This document shows, piece after piece, positions 18,574 to 30,508 of a DNA stretch of 64,000 bases. The position numbers and the translations under genes were made by a program. The stretch covers positions 3,782,001-3,846,000 of the forward strand of contig NC_087118.1 of the NCBI RefSeq assembly GCF_963855985.1, read 5' to 3'. Source of the DNA: Ostrinia nubilalis. Taxonomy: Eukaryota > Arthropoda > Insecta > Lepidoptera > Crambidae. Each line of letters begins with the position of its first letter. The stretch's first letter is position 1. The notes under the pieces were generated by a model that was given only the letters and a program-made list of their open reading frames with translations, did not search any database and was not told where the DNA came from.

Positions 18574-20718
18574 TTGGCAGACAGGATGATCAAACAGTTT
18601 CATAGTGTTTCTTTTGAAAGCAAGGGCTTAGGTAGGACGGATCTTATTGAGCACACAATAAACACAGGCGAAGCTTCACCGATTAAGTGTAGGCCATATC
18701 CCATGTCACCTGAAAAATCTAAGGAGTTACATAAGGAGGTAGATAAGATGCTGGAGCTAGATGTTATTACACCTAGTGAAAGTCCGTGGAATAATCCCGT
18801 ATTTATGGTTCCTAAATCTGACGGTTCATGGCGATTTTGTTTAGACTGCCGTAAACTTAATGCAGTCACTAAAGGTGATGCTTACGCTATTCCGTACATA
18901 CCTCAAATTTTAGACAGCCTTAGAAATGCTAAGTACATCAGTTCTGTGGATTTTAAATCTAGTTTCTGGCAAATTAAATTAGACGAACAGTCACAAGAGA
19001 AAACTAGTTTCACTGTTCCTGGGAGAGGCTTGTTCAAATTTAAGGTAATGCCATTTGGTCTTTGCGGAGCACCTGCTCGTCAACAAAGATTGATGGACAT
19101 GTTGTTCGGAACGCCCTTTTGTAGTGACATAACTAAAGGAATGATCTTTTGTTACGTTGATGACGTCATAATAGTTGCAGAGGACTTCAATACGCATTTA
19201 TTATTATTACAGCGACTGCACCAACGCATCCAAAGTGCAAATTTGACGATTAACTTTGAAAAAAGTAAATCTTTTAGACAGTCGCTGAAATATTTAGGGT
19301 ACATCGTTGATGAGTATGGTTTGAGGACAGACCCAGACAAAGTGCGTGCAATTCTTGATTTCCCGGTACCAAAAACTTCGAAAGAGGTTAAAATGTTTAT
19401 AGGCACTTGTTCTTGGTACCGGCGGTTCATCCGGAATTTTGCATCCATTGCTGCGCCTTTGAATGCTCTCACCAGTACTAAGACTAAATTTTTGTGGAAC
19501 CCAGCTGCACAAGAGGCTTTTGAATCTTTAAAAAATTGTTTGGTCTCTGCTCCAGTTTTAGCATGCCCAGATTTTGAGAAGCCCTTTTCTGTTCATTGCG
19601 ATGCGTCAAGTTACGGCATAGGTGGTATGCTAACCCAGACAGTAGACGGGAATGACCATCCTATTGCATATATTAGTAGATCACTTAATAAGAATGAACG
19701 TAACTACAGTGCAACCGAAAGGGAAGCACTAGCGGTAGTTTTTGCGGTAGAGAAATTTGAACCGTACCTAGGCACCAGACCATTTAAGGTTATTACGGAT
19801 CATGCTTCCCTTAAATGGTTCATGAACTTAGAGAACCCGACAGGTCGTTTAGCTCGTTGGGGATGTCGTCTGTCCCAATACAATTTTACTATCGAGCATC
19901 GTAGGGGGAAAGATAATGTTGTCCCAGACGCTCTCTCGCGTTTATTGAATGTAGATGCTATAGATACCTCAGTTTCAGTAGACGTTGATGATGAGTGGTA
20001 TAATAAAGTGATACATGGTTGCACGGCTTATCCAAAGAACTACCCCAACTACCGCATTGAAAATGGGAAACTGTACAGGCTTAGTAAAGGTAAATATACC
20101 CTGACACAGGAGTTTGACTGGAAAGAAGTTGTGTCCAAGTCCAAGAGGAAAGCAGTCATCGCCGAAAACCACGAACCTCCGACTTCAGCACACTTTGGTG
20201 TATTCAAAACACACCGAAGATTGAGCCTGAGGTATTATTGGCCGGGGATGTACCGCGACGTCATGGACTTCGTAAAAAATTGCACAACTTGTTCCGCGTA
20301 CAAACACAAGACTACCTTGACACCTGGACTCATGGGTCAGCCTAAGCAATGTTTCAGACCGTTTCAAGCTTTGTCGATAGACTTAGTCGGACCTTTGCCT
20401 AGATCCCGATCGGGTTACATTCATCTGTTAGTGGTCACTTGCTGTTTTTCAAAATATACAATGCTATTTCCCTTGAGACGCGCGACTAGCGCAGCTGTGG
20501 CTAAGGCGTTCGAGAACTATGTTCTCCTGGCTCATGGAATTCCTGAAACCGTAATTACCGACAATGGGGTTCAATTTACGGGATCGGAGTTTCGAAGCCT
20601 CTTGGAGAAATATAACGTCCCTCGTGTACATTACGGTCCTAGATACACGCCACAGATAAACTTGGTCGAAAGGTATAACAAAACAGTAATGACTGCCGTA
20701 TCTTCGTACGTGAAATAG
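18574..20718 (+). pseudogene. RT, RNase H and integrase of element A
   Basis: A 714-codon frame. RT: SPWNNPVFMVPKSDGSWRFC, then FGLCGAPARQQRLM and the catalytic FCYVDDVII at about residues 193-201. RNase H: SVHCDASSYGIGG, then a TEREALAVVFAVEKF region and VITDHASLKW. Integrase: an HHCC zinc finger ending CTTCSAYK, then IDLVGPLP and TDNGVQFTG giving two catalytic aspartates, and NLVERYN with the glutamate. The frame stops just after the core and resumes one base out of register at 20719. The ATG at 18574 is not a natural start; upstream sequence is the same polyprotein closed by the TAA before it. All catalytic residues visible here are intact. Confidence 0.9.
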
Positions 20719-21196
20719 AACCTGGGATCTCAATTTGTTTAAGATTCAGTTCGCACTTAACAGTGCTGTGAACGAATCTACCGGATTTACACCGTTCTTT
20801 TTGGTTCATGGCAGAGAACCTATAATAAATGGCTCCTTTTATAAGCAAACGGACGACTGCGAGTATGAAGTTGCTATGCCAAGAGAAGACTATGCAGGGG
20901 AGTTTGGCGTCTTGAAGGAAGTGTTCGAGAAGGTACGTTCGCATTTGCTGAAGGCCCACGCTACGAACACCAGGTACTACAACATCAGAAGACGTAACGT
21001 CAAACTTTCAGAGGGTCAGGAGGTGTGGCGCAAAACGTACATTCAGAGTGACGCTGAGAAGTTCAAGGCTACCAAGCTTGCCCCAAAGTACGAGAAGTGC
21101 ATTGTCAAGAAGGTACTATCTCCGCTTGTTTACGAATTAATTGCTCACAATGGCAAGCCTCTCGGTACTTGGCATATCAAGGACATCAAGGTTTAA
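20719..21196 (+). pseudogene. Integrase C-terminus of element A, after frameshift
   Basis: After a frameshift near 20,718 the sequence resumes with NSAVNESTGFTPFFLVHGRE, the conserved post-core integrase segment, and ends WHIKDIKV at the stop (21194-21196). The basic C-terminal domain includes LSEGQEVWRKTY, the chromodomain-less SH3-like region that contacts DNA. It is out of frame with the core. Confidence 0.85.
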
Positions 21197-21993
21197 TCCT
21201 TGTCTTTTGTTTTCACCCTAAGTTCGCCGAATAGTTTTTTTGCCAGGGTTCTCAGCCGTAGGACTTGTTTCACAAGTGTTGTTTGGTATTCTACCAACAA
21301 TGACGCCAAGGCTACTTTTCCCTTTTAGGGAAATCTTTAGGTTAGTTTTTTTTTGTGATCGCCCCATTTAGGGTATGCGATTTTTCTTTTTTTTTTTCGA
21401 GTGGACAAGTATCTGCTGTATACTTGCCTCGTGTTTTTTTTTTCTCTGTGACTTTATAGTCCAGATTTTTGTTTCCAGGGATGACATCATGTGTTTTGAG
21501 CACTATTCCCTGTGGTTGTGTTTTGTTGCGATGACGTCCAATTATATTGTGATCAGCGACTTTTTGTTCTGCGGTTTTATAACCCAGGCATTTTTTATTT
21601 TATTTTAGCAAATAATGTTAGTTATGGCCGAAATAGCCTAACAACGTTTTGGAAAAGGAACGAGTAGAATTGCATGTCAAGTTCTACTTTACTGGGGAAA
21701 TCGAGTACCACTGGTTCACAGTTGGGACTTTATGGGGAATTTTGGATGCTCGGACAGGAGATTTTTTTTTGGTTGGTAGAACATCAGTCCTGGTAGATGG
21801 ATCATTTTGGTTTGGTATTGCTTTTGTGAAAGTTTAGTTATAGTTAGTAAGTTAGTTTTTTTTCTCAATTGGACTTTTTAGGGGTCTTTCTGGTGTAAAG
21901 ATTCACTTATTTTTTTTTTCTCTTTTTCAGTTTGTAGTTCGCTAAGGGCAGCTCAGATTCTTTCTCCGTGCGAATGTCTAGGGGGGAGGGTAT
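21197..21993 (+). other. 3' untranslated region and polypurine tract of element A
   Basis: T-rich non-coding sequence follows the pol stop. It ends in AGGGGGGAGGGTAT (21980-21993) immediately before the 3' LTR, the purine run that primes plus-strand DNA synthesis. Confidence 0.8.
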
Positions 21994-23431
21994 TGTAACG
22001 TTGCCGTTTGCTGTTTTTTCACAAATTGATATTTCTTCTCGATATTCTGATTTTGGATACCACTAGCGACATCTATTGGCGTGATTTAGAATTAATTTGC
22101 AATAGATGGCGCTTTTTGCTCAGTTAATTGAAATATATTTTGATGAAACATTTCCTAGTGTTTTTATATTGATTATTCTATTTTTTAAATAGAATATTTT
22201 CAGTGTTCTGGAAATTGTTTTCATCATGGTTTTTATTAGTGTTTGCCTTTTATCTAAGCGGCGAAACGAAACGTCTTGCGATGTCAATGACTCGCGGCTG
22301 TCAGTTGAGCTGTCAAATCACTTTGGAATTTTGGTCGATCTTGCGCAACCGCAATTTTATTATTTTCGGGAATGTAATTCCTTGTATTTCAAATCGGGTG
22401 ATGCAAAATGCATCCACGATAATTTCTTGATGAATAAATAAAAATAACACACATGAGGTAAGTTCCCGTCGGAGAATTTATTTATTTTTCGTGATTGATA
22501 TTTTTCGTATTCCAGTACGTGGTATTTCATGTGATCGTTTCTTTCAGAAATTCCCTAAATCCTATTCGGATGAGGGTATTGGGTTGCTGAAGACTGCGAG
22601 TGAAGTTCGAATTAGCGAGCGGCCTTCGTAAGTATTTGTTTCCCATTGCGGTTTTTTTCATAACCTAATGCCACGTTCCACATGTGATGCTGACACTCGT
22701 ACTTTACGTTTCAGATGCGGGATTTTATATTTTAGATATTTCATATTGATTTCTTATCATTTCGTATAAATTATTTCTCCTTTCTAAACTGCTGATCTCT
22801 TCGCATTTCCTCCTTGTCACCAAACCTCTGTCTCTGCAAGAGTTTGAACGCTTTCCTGTCGAGGAGATGCAAGAGCTTCATCTGGCACTGCGCGCTTGAG
22901 GCCGTGGAGGACGCTGCTTGTAGCCTAAAAGTGTGCGAGACCCGTTGGACCCCGGAAGAAGAGAGGAACGTCCAGGGTAACGGCTTATAACCGCATGGCT
23001 TCCAAGGTACCCACTTTTCCATCCTTCAAGTAGGAGTCTTTCCGACCTGACATCGCGCAGTTATCTTAACTAGTAGAGTCTTTTAATATTTAGGCTGAGT
23101 TTTAAGAAATTTGTAGTGGCAATAATATTCACCAAACCGAACCTAATTAACGACCCTGAATCCCTTGAGGTTGGCACTATCTATTACAGTAGTTATAATA
23201 TCGTAATTGTTAACTGTACATGAGCTTACGAGATAAAATAAATTGTGTCAATTGAGAGGGAGCTGTTTTATTTACATTTTTTAATTTCATACAAGGAACG
23301 GTAACTCTTATAAATTTCTGCAAGCCGGACAACCTCTTTTTCACGTGCAGACAACTCACCATCTTCTTCGTCTGCACCGGTGGCGGTTCAATTCCAGTCA
23401 CCAAGCCGCCAGGAAAAAATCCTTTCTTGCA
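21994..23431 (+). repeat. 3' LTR of element A
   Basis: 1,438 bp, starting TGTAACGTTGCCG and ending CTTTCTTGCA. It is intact, without the insertion seen in the 5' LTR. Confidence 0.92.
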
Positions 23432-23507
23432 TACCATAAGTAATGTTATATTTCACAAGGTAAAAGTACGTTATCCTTTTTACGAATTTATTTTAATACG
23501 AATAGTT

Positions 23508-24366
23508 TGTGACGCGCCCCGCGACGCATCGACAGCCCTAGCACCCAGCGCAGAGATTTTGACAACCCTACGGCTGCGCGGCCGCACGCCGCACGGACCG
23601 AGCTAATATAAGAGACGGCGGCGACCGCGGGCGCCTAGCATTCGCTCGGGAGCCATCGTAACAGCCAGACGATCGCGCGCGCGTCTACGGCTAATTACGC
23701 AAGAGTCCCTAGCGAATAGCTGCCCTCACTGTTCCCACTAACCTGGCTCGATAGGACTTTCGGCTCGCGCGGTTTCCGTGACACGAGCGAACCATCGTTG
23801 CCTGTATACACATTCCAATCCTTACCGAGTGCATGCTTTACTCAATCCCGACCTGCGGTAGCAATCCCGCTGCCACCCTTCCTGAATTCCTCCCCACTCG
23901 CCACGTAGGTCCTAAGCCTTTTTTCCTTTGGTACTCGAACCCCCACTTCGTTGACCTCGGTTACCGATTTGGTGAGCGGACCGTCCTACCCCCCTAGTTT
24001 ATAAGTATCCAAACTAACACTTGCTAAACCTCGCACAGGGCGCCGCCCCTCTCGCGGATACGTAAACTAGTCTCGGGACGCGAACCGGGCGCGTCGCTGT
24101 CCCTCTTGTCATAGTAGATTTGCAATTGTAGAATAACTTGTTCATTATTTAAATAATAGTAATTTAGAGTCAGTGAAACTAGAATAAGTAAACTATTGTG
24201 GAACCTGAATTATAAGTGCCATTGTGTTATTGATTGTGCGTTTCCTTGGTCAAATATCCCTGTAGGCATCCTGGATAGGTACACATCCCTCATCGCAGAA
24301 GGCGAACTGGGACTTAGTACTAAACAGCGGGGTGTCAGACTGAGCTAGCTAAGACGCCCCGTTGCA
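23508..24366 (+). repeat. 5' LTR of element B
   Basis: Starts TGTGACGCGCCCCGCGACGC and ends ACGCCCCGTTGCA, 859 bp. Its first 500 bp are markedly GC-rich and its end AT-rich. The segment GAGCTAATATAAGAGACGG may hold the TATA element (about 23,603). Confidence 0.92.
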
Positions 24367-24385
24367 ATGGCGCCCAACTAAATAA
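24367..24385 (+). promoter_or_regulatory. Primer-binding site of element B
   Basis: ATGGCGCCCAACTAAATAA follows the LTR. TGGCGCCCAAC is the 11-base complement of the 3' end of lysine tRNA used by many gypsy elements and retroviruses. Confidence 0.7.
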
Positions 24386-24795
24386 CCCACGGAACCTACA
24401 GGGAACACCAGATCGCTAGACACAAGCGAAAGACCAAAAGGAAAGCAAAACTTCGCACCAAATTGATAATCACACATGTCAGAACCGACATCTTGGATAT
24501 ACAAACTCAAGAAGACAGAACTTGAGAACGAGTGCAAAAGAAGAAACATAAAAACGGAGAACAGAACCGTACAAGAACTGAGACAGAACCTCACAGAAGT
24601 ACTCAGAACCAAGCAATCCCGTCAACCAACCCAGTCCGCCAGTAAATCCGCCGAAGACAGTGAGTCAGAAATCGATTTCGAAGACACAGAGATGCACCAA
24701 GAACCAAACATGTCATACACCATGGATCAAACTGAAAACATAACATCCAGATGGAACCTAAGTTTTGACACATACAACGACCCAGTGGAGTTCCT

Positions 24796-25288
24796 TTTTT
24801 TTTTTTTTTTTTTTTTTAGGTGGTAAAAATGCATTGAGCTGCATACCCGCCGCTGTGGTCAGGCGACGGGTTATGTGGGGCTCTCCCCTCCAGACGGGAG
24901 GGGCCTACCCACTAAAAATCCACCAGTGTCCTTCTTTCTGAGCATAGGGGAGTTGCCGGTGTAGCGAACCTTAACCCGAGTTCCACCTATGCTCAGTTAA
25001 TCCGCTGTGCGGACCCACCTTATTATTACCACAGGACAACTCTAAGCAGGCGCCTATGCGCCTTCCGCCAGTTTATGTACAGCTGTACAATCTTTACAAT
25101 TTATGTACACAATATATACAGAAATATTCTAAGACTGTACAACTAATTACAAATATTTACAAAGATAGTTTACAAACGACGCCAGCCGAAGGGTGTAAAG
25201 GGCCCATCGGCTGGCGCCCACCACGCCTACTCCTTAATAAATTATATATACATAATTTAACCTAACTGACTAGACAAACGACTAGATG
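24796..25288 (-). other. 3' UTR and poly(A) of the R1-clade LINE
   Basis: Non-coding on the minus strand, running from the ORF stop to the T-run. It contains a GCCGATGGGCCC / GGGCCCATCGGC palindromic patch near 25,200. Confidence 0.7.
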
Positions 25289-26119
25289 TCAGAAACGTCG
25301 TGCAAAATCGCGACGCCTCCGACCCAATCTCTTTCGCCGAGCAGGGTCCGCGAGGGGATCCTCCTCTCTGGCTCTCTCGGCTTCCTCCTTTGAGGACATG
25401 ACCGCCTCGCAGAAGGCCTTCACTGAGTCCCATCCCGTGTCACTACCGACCATAGCTTTGACCACAGCTGGCAGCCTTAAATCACTTCCAATAACTGCAC
25501 AGAGCTGAGTTCTGTGCTGTGTCCATTCCGGGCAGTCTTCCACAGTATGCTCCGCTGTGTCGACAGCGGCGCCACAGTGGTGACACATAGGGGTCCTCTC
25601 GCGGCCGATGCGGTGCAGGAATTTCCCGAAACAACCATGTCCGGTCAACACCTGCACCATCCGGTAGGTGAGGGAGCCCTTTCGTCTTTCAGTCCAGTCT
25701 TTAAGGCAGGGCTGAAGGGCAGCAACCGTGCGGTGGCCTGCACTGGGCTCCTCCAGCCACTCAGCCCATTCTTCTATAATAGACTCGCGGGCCTCCTCCC
25801 TCCACTTCTCAATTTCGCGGGGTGCTGGGGGGTTCCCACTGCGTTTTGCAGCAGCGGTTCGGTGGTATACATCCGCCAGCACCTTGGCCTCAAGCTCCCA
25901 GGGGGGAGTACCCGCGAGGGCGCATGCCGCTTCTCTGGAAACTGTGCAGTATGCACGAACTACCCTCTTAGCGACGATCCGCTGCGGCTTTCTGAGCGCT
26001 GATACGTTATCCCGGCAAAGGGAGTCTACCCATATTGGGGCGCCGTACAGGGCCATAGATCTCACGACCCCTGCAAACAAGCGGCGGCACCCCATGTGTG
26101 GGCCTCCCAAATTGGGCAT
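25289..26119 (-). pseudogene. R1-clade LINE reverse transcriptase, C-terminal fragment
   Basis: 276 codons beginning within the RT thumb region and ending with the stop, so only the last quarter of ORF2 is present. Landmarks are LYGAPIWVDSL, a KRVVRAYCTVSREAACALAG segment, and the zinc motif CHHCGAAVDTAEHTVEDC near residue 180. This C-terminal CCHC finger and the AYRTVS-like block characterise R1/TRAS/SART-type LINEs. The tail is arginine-rich. The ATG used is internal and the upstream part is lost by 5' truncation. Encoded in the opposite direction to element B. Confidence 0.85.
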
Positions 26120-27952
26120 TACCCGGCATACCCAGTGGAGTTCCTAGAGCAACTGGACGAACTCATGTCATCGGGCGAGGTCAAGCCAGATAAAGTGCTC
26201 AAAGTGCTCCCCAGATTCCTGAAAGGAAAGGCCGTACTATGGTATAGAAATAACAAAAACTCGTTCACTACATGGAACGAATTCATAGAACTCTTCAAGT
26301 TGACATTTGTGAGCCGTGACAGTGACCTGTTAGCTAAAATAGTGAACTATAGGCAACATCACCGCCAAAAATTCACAGACTACCTCATTGAAATACAAAC
26401 ACTCATGCGCAGATACACGAAAATGTCAAAAGAAGAAGAAATAAATAGAATCTACGAAAACATGAACGCAAAATACAAGTTTTATATCAAGAAATCAGAA
26501 GCAGACTCGGTAAGCAAATTAATACAACTGGCAAACGACTACGAGAACGTCACAGCAGAACGTCAAACTAGCTTCACAGAAAGAAAACCACGAAATGATC
26601 ACCACGAAACAAGCATAAATCAAGAACACAAGGAGACGGCATCATACATACAAAATTACAACACAAATACTTGCTGCTGGAGCTGTGGAAAACACGGGCA
26701 CTCCATGAAAGATTGCAGAAGTAAGAAAATACTATTTTGTAACGGTTGTGGCAGGATCGGCAAAATGAGTAAACAGTGTTGTAAGAAAACAAGTGAGTAC
26801 ACACAGTCCATGACAATAAACACGAACTCAAGACTTAAAGATAACCGTCCATTCGTAGATGTATCGATACTAGGCGAAAAATATCAAGCACTCGTAGACA
26901 CCGGCGCCACAAGATCATACATCAACGACCAAGTGTACAATAGATTCTTGAAAAGAAACCTGAAACCGAAAACAGTAAGCATAACAGCTAGCATGACAGA
27001 TGGGCACACAACTCGAATAAAAGAAGCACTAGACTTGGAAATAACTATAAAGGGAAAAACAATCAACCACCAAGTGTTATATCATCCACAAATTAAGAGC
27101 ATACTGATAGGCATGGATATATTGAACAGAATAGGAGCCAAAATAGAATGGCCCAAAGATAGTACCAAGCAAGGGGAACAAGTGGGAACAACGTCAAGAA
27201 AAACTACAGAAGCCAACATCGTACCTACATACGAAATGGCCGAAACACCGACAAGTAAGAAAAAACACAAGATCAAACTCGCACACGAAAAACCAATCAA
27301 GAAAAAAGAATATTCACGGAACCCTAAAAATCAAGAAATAATAAATAAACACGTAACACGCTTAACACAGGAAAAACAAAAAGACTGGATCCAAAAGAAA
27401 ATTCAAGAACTACAGAAAAACGGAAACAAAGATTATAAAATGTCAAATAATAGTTTATACAGGAAAATAACAAATCACGCATACGGACCAAGAACAGAAG
27501 CATCATCAGACTGGAAATTATGCATAAACAACAATGAAAAAAATCAGATTCTGAAAGAAAACCACGATACACCAACCGCAGGCCATCTAGGAACAGCAAA
27601 AACACTGAACAAAATATCACAGAGATATTATTGGCCCGGTATGTACAGAGATGTGTCAACGTACGTCAAGAACTGCAAAACCTGTCAAGTCAACAACGCA
27701 CGCAAAACCTGGAGCGTAGTGTCTATAGACCCGAGTAGACCACTACCCATATCATCAAACCGGTTCACTGACTGGACCGAAATCCTCGATGTCGACACCG
27801 TCGACCACCCACAAGACCTGGACTGGCGCGAGTCCGGCCCTGGAGAGGAGCCGACCCGAGCTGAGGACCAGACCAGGAGGCGGCCGGGGAGAAAGAAGAG
27901 GCGCGGCCAAATCCAGAACCAGCTGAACAAGGCTAGTAACATTTACTCGTAG

Positions 27953-29381
27953 TTTAAACTTAATACCTAAGCTAGGTTTCAAGTACAAAGTACAAATTGT
28001 TTATTACCTAATCTGTTCTCGTTTAAGTAAACTCATCAGCATTTCAAAACAAGTCAATAATATATAAGTATTAATTAACATTACATAGTAACCCTGTATA
28101 ATCTAGATCATCCAGTTCTTGAATTTAATCTCGTTAAATATCACATATCAATAACCTATAAGTATTAATTAACATTACATAGCAACCCTGTATAATCTAG
28201 ATCATTCAGTTCTTGAATTTAATCTCGTTAAATATCATATATCAATAACCTATAACTATTACAAAGTAGCCCTGTATAATTTAAATCGTTCAATTGTTCT
28301 ATTTAATCTCGTTAAATAACTATCGACGCAAATCGCATTGTTATTTACTCGTAACTCGCAACCTAAACTCACATAAATAACAAACCGGTTTGCTACGCGT
28401 CAATAGTACTACCAGTTTCTTGATAACTTTTAAACAGTAAACAAACATTGTGAGAATGATTCACCGAGCGAGCTCATTTGCATATTATCAGAGAAACATG
28501 TATTTTTTCTATTCGCCACGGGCGATCAACAGCGCTCGCTTACTAGATGACTCATAACTAGATTTTACCTGCCTAATGTTTGCGCGCCGCGTCAGGCTGC
28601 ATTCCATTATGAAATAATATTATTGTAATTAAAACTTAACCCCTTAACTGCCATTGTCTTGTATAACTTTTAATAATTATAGAAATTATTAACATTAATC
28701 AGATGCCTATTCTGAGTATGGTAATTTAAATAATAAAACTAGTAAACTAAAATTATTAATAACAAGTGCCATGAATACTATTATTGTATTAAAGAAATAT
28801 TTCAAGTAATACTCGTAATAACAAATTAAACAACTCGTTTAATTAGCTCATTAGTTAATTGTAAGCAAAAAAAATTAAAGGTATCTTAATAACATTGTTT
28901 CAAAACTAAGCTAAAATTAGCGTTTAATTAGTTCATTGTAAGCAAAAAAATTAAAGGTATCTTAATAACATTGTTTCAAAACTAAATTAGCTAAAATTAG
29001 CGTTTAACGGGTTAATTGTAAACAAAAGGTCAAAGGTACCTATCTTAACAACATTGTTTCAAAACTAAGTTAGCTTATATTAGCGATTAATTAGTTCATT
29101 GTAAGCAAAAAAGTTAAAAGTACCTTAACAACATTGTTTCAAGACCAAGTTAGCTAATATTGTTATAAGTAAATAAATGTACTGTCATGTTTTAAATAAA
29201 GAGTTATTATTGGGCTAATGATTAAATACAAGTTCAGTCATGTTTTACATTTTAATTTATACTCGTTATGAAATTACCCAAAAATAACTTATTATTGACA
29301 TGAATTTTAGTTGTTCTTAAAGAACCTTTATGTACCAGACTTGTGATTTTTCCAGGTAAAAATCTCCAAAACAAGGGAGGA
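27953..29381 (+). other. Long 3' non-coding region of element B with two repeat sets
   Basis: About 1.4 kb of AT-rich sequence follows the last stop. 28057-28300 holds about three units of roughly 90-95 bp built on AACCCTGTATAATCTAGATC and TTTAATCTCGTTAAATA. 28840-29160 holds four units of about 80 bp built on GTTCATTGTAAGCAAAAAA and ACATTGTTTCAAAACTAA. It ends with the purine tract ACAAGGGAGGA before the 3' LTR. Confidence 0.75.
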
Positions 29382-30240
29382 TGTGACGCGCCCCGCGACG
29401 CATCGACAGCCCTAGCACCCAGCGCAGAGATTTTGACAACCCTACGGCTGCGCGGCCGCACGCCGCACGGACCGAGCTAATATAAGAGACGGCGGCGACC
29501 GCGGGCGCCTAGCATTCGCTCGGGAGCCATCGTAACAGCCAGACGATCGCGCGCGCGTCTACGGCTAATTACGCAAGAGTCCCTAGCGAATAGCTGCCCT
29601 CACTGTTCCCACTAACCTGGCTCGATAGGACTTTCGGCTCGCGCGGTTTCCGTGACACGAGCGAACCATCGTTGCCTGTATACACATTCCAATCCTTACC
29701 GAGTGCATGCTTTACTCAATCCCGACCTGCGGTAGCAATCCCGCTGCCACCCTTCCTGAATTCCTCCCCACTCGCCACGTAGGTCCTAAGCCTTTTTTCC
29801 TTTGGTACTCGAACCCCCACTTCGTTGACCTCGGTTACCGATTTGGTGAGCGGACCGTCCTACCCCCCTAGTTTATAAGTATCCAAACTAACACTTGCTA
29901 AACCTCGCACAGGGCGCCGCCCCTCTCGCGGATACGTAAACTAGTCTCGGGACGCGAACCGGGCGCGTCGCTGTCCCTCTTGTCATAGTAGATTTGCAAT
30001 TGTAGAATAACTTGTTCATTATTTAAATAATAGTAATTTAGAGTCAGTGAAACTAGAATAAGTAAACTATTGTGGAACCTGAATTATAAGTGCCATTGTG
30101 TTATTGATTGTGCGTTTCCTTGGTCAAATATCCCTGTAGGCATCCTGGATAGGTACACATCCCTCATCGCAGAAGGCGAACTGGGACTTAGTACTAAACA
30201 GCGGGGTGTCAGACTGAGCTAGCTAAGACGCCCCGTTGCA
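29382..30240 (+). repeat. 3' LTR of element B
   Basis: 859 bp, apparently identical to the 5' LTR over the whole length on visual comparison. Confidence 0.92.
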
Positions 30241-30244
30241 AGTT

Positions 30245-30504
30245 CGAGGAAAAACTACGTAAACTACACTTACACGTTGAATGCACGACTAAATCTGAAC
30301 ACCAATAAGTGGTTATCTGCAATAATACCAAACAGCATGTATTCCTTTACATGTCAACAATGCAATATTCATAATTACAACAACAAGGTGTTAAATATGT
30401 TTCGCGGAATAAGTACGCAACGCTCTTTTTTAAGTTTTTCTTAAAACCTATTAAGTGTATTTTAAATATAAATACATAGGCCCCTCACAGACATTTTTAG
30501 CTAT
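30245..30504. other. Spacer between elements B and C
   Basis: AT-rich sequence, no open frame or repeat recognised. It is the remaining host or older-repeat DNA flanking both insertions. Confidence 0.4.
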
Positions 30505-30508
30505 CTTT

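Larger units (their letters stand above)
13223..23435 (+). mobile_element. Ty3/gypsy retrotransposon A, plus strand, full length but broken
   Basis: The element runs from 13227 to 23431 with the 4-bp duplication TACC on both sides (13223-13226 and 23432-23435). The order is 5' LTR, primer-binding site, leader, gag, protease, RT, RNase H, integrase, polypurine tract, 3' LTR. Excluding a 1,297-bp insertion in the 5' LTR, both LTRs are 1,438 bp and differ at only a few positions by eye (for example 13941 versus 22702, and 15863 versus 23366). The coding region nevertheless carries at least four disabling changes. RT-RNase H-integrase order and 4-bp TSD define Ty3/gypsy; there is no env. Confidence 0.9.
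24780..26145 (-). mobile_element. 5'-truncated R1-clade LINE inserted in gag of B
   Basis: An insertion at 24796-26129 is flanked by the 16-bp duplication ACCCAGTGGAGTTCCT (24780-24795 and 26130-26145). A run of 23 Ts at 24795-24817 is its poly(A) tail on the minus strand. The minus strand carries the C-terminal part of an R1-type reverse transcriptase and a 3' UTR of about 470 bases. TSD and tail are pristine. R1 itself targets 28S rDNA; this is a relative at a non-rDNA site. Confidence 0.85.
24476..27952 (+). pseudogene. Gag-protease-integrase-remnant frame of element B, split by a LINE
   Basis: The frame starts MSEPTSWIYKLKKTELENEC at 24476, reaches the LINE insertion at about 24795 and resumes at about 26131 in the same phase, ending at 27952. 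Gag has the capsid segment AVLWYRNNKNSF and two knuckles (CWSCGKHGHSMKDC and CNGCGRIGKMSKQC, the second lacking the usual His). The protease motif is ALVDTGATRSYI. After a LIGMDILNRIG segment the sequence passes from HVTRLTQE directly to KQKDWIQKKI, a position after RNase H in relatives, so about 500 residues are missing. An HHCC finger ends CKTCQ, then VVSID carries the first catalytic aspartate only, and the rest of the core is gone. The tail is basic (RRRPGRKKRRG). Without the LINE it would be about 700 codons with no stop. Confidence 0.8.
23504..30244 (+). mobile_element. Ty3/gypsy retrotransposon B, plus strand, RT-less derivative
   Basis: The element runs from 23508 to 30240 with the 4-bp duplication AGTT (23504-23507 and 30241-30244). 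Its 859-bp LTRs look identical by eye. It has a primer-binding site, a gag-protease frame that runs directly into an integrase zinc finger and pol tail, a long non-coding 3' region and a purine tract. The RT, RNase H and most of the integrase core are missing without loss of frame. A later LINE insertion (24796-26129) splits gag. The near-perfect LTRs mean the deleted form itself was copied recently, which requires RT supplied by another element. Confidence 0.9.

Noticed and set aside
24780..26145. An rDNA R1 insertion
   Set aside because: The protein is R1-clade but the flanks are gag of element B, not 28S rDNA.
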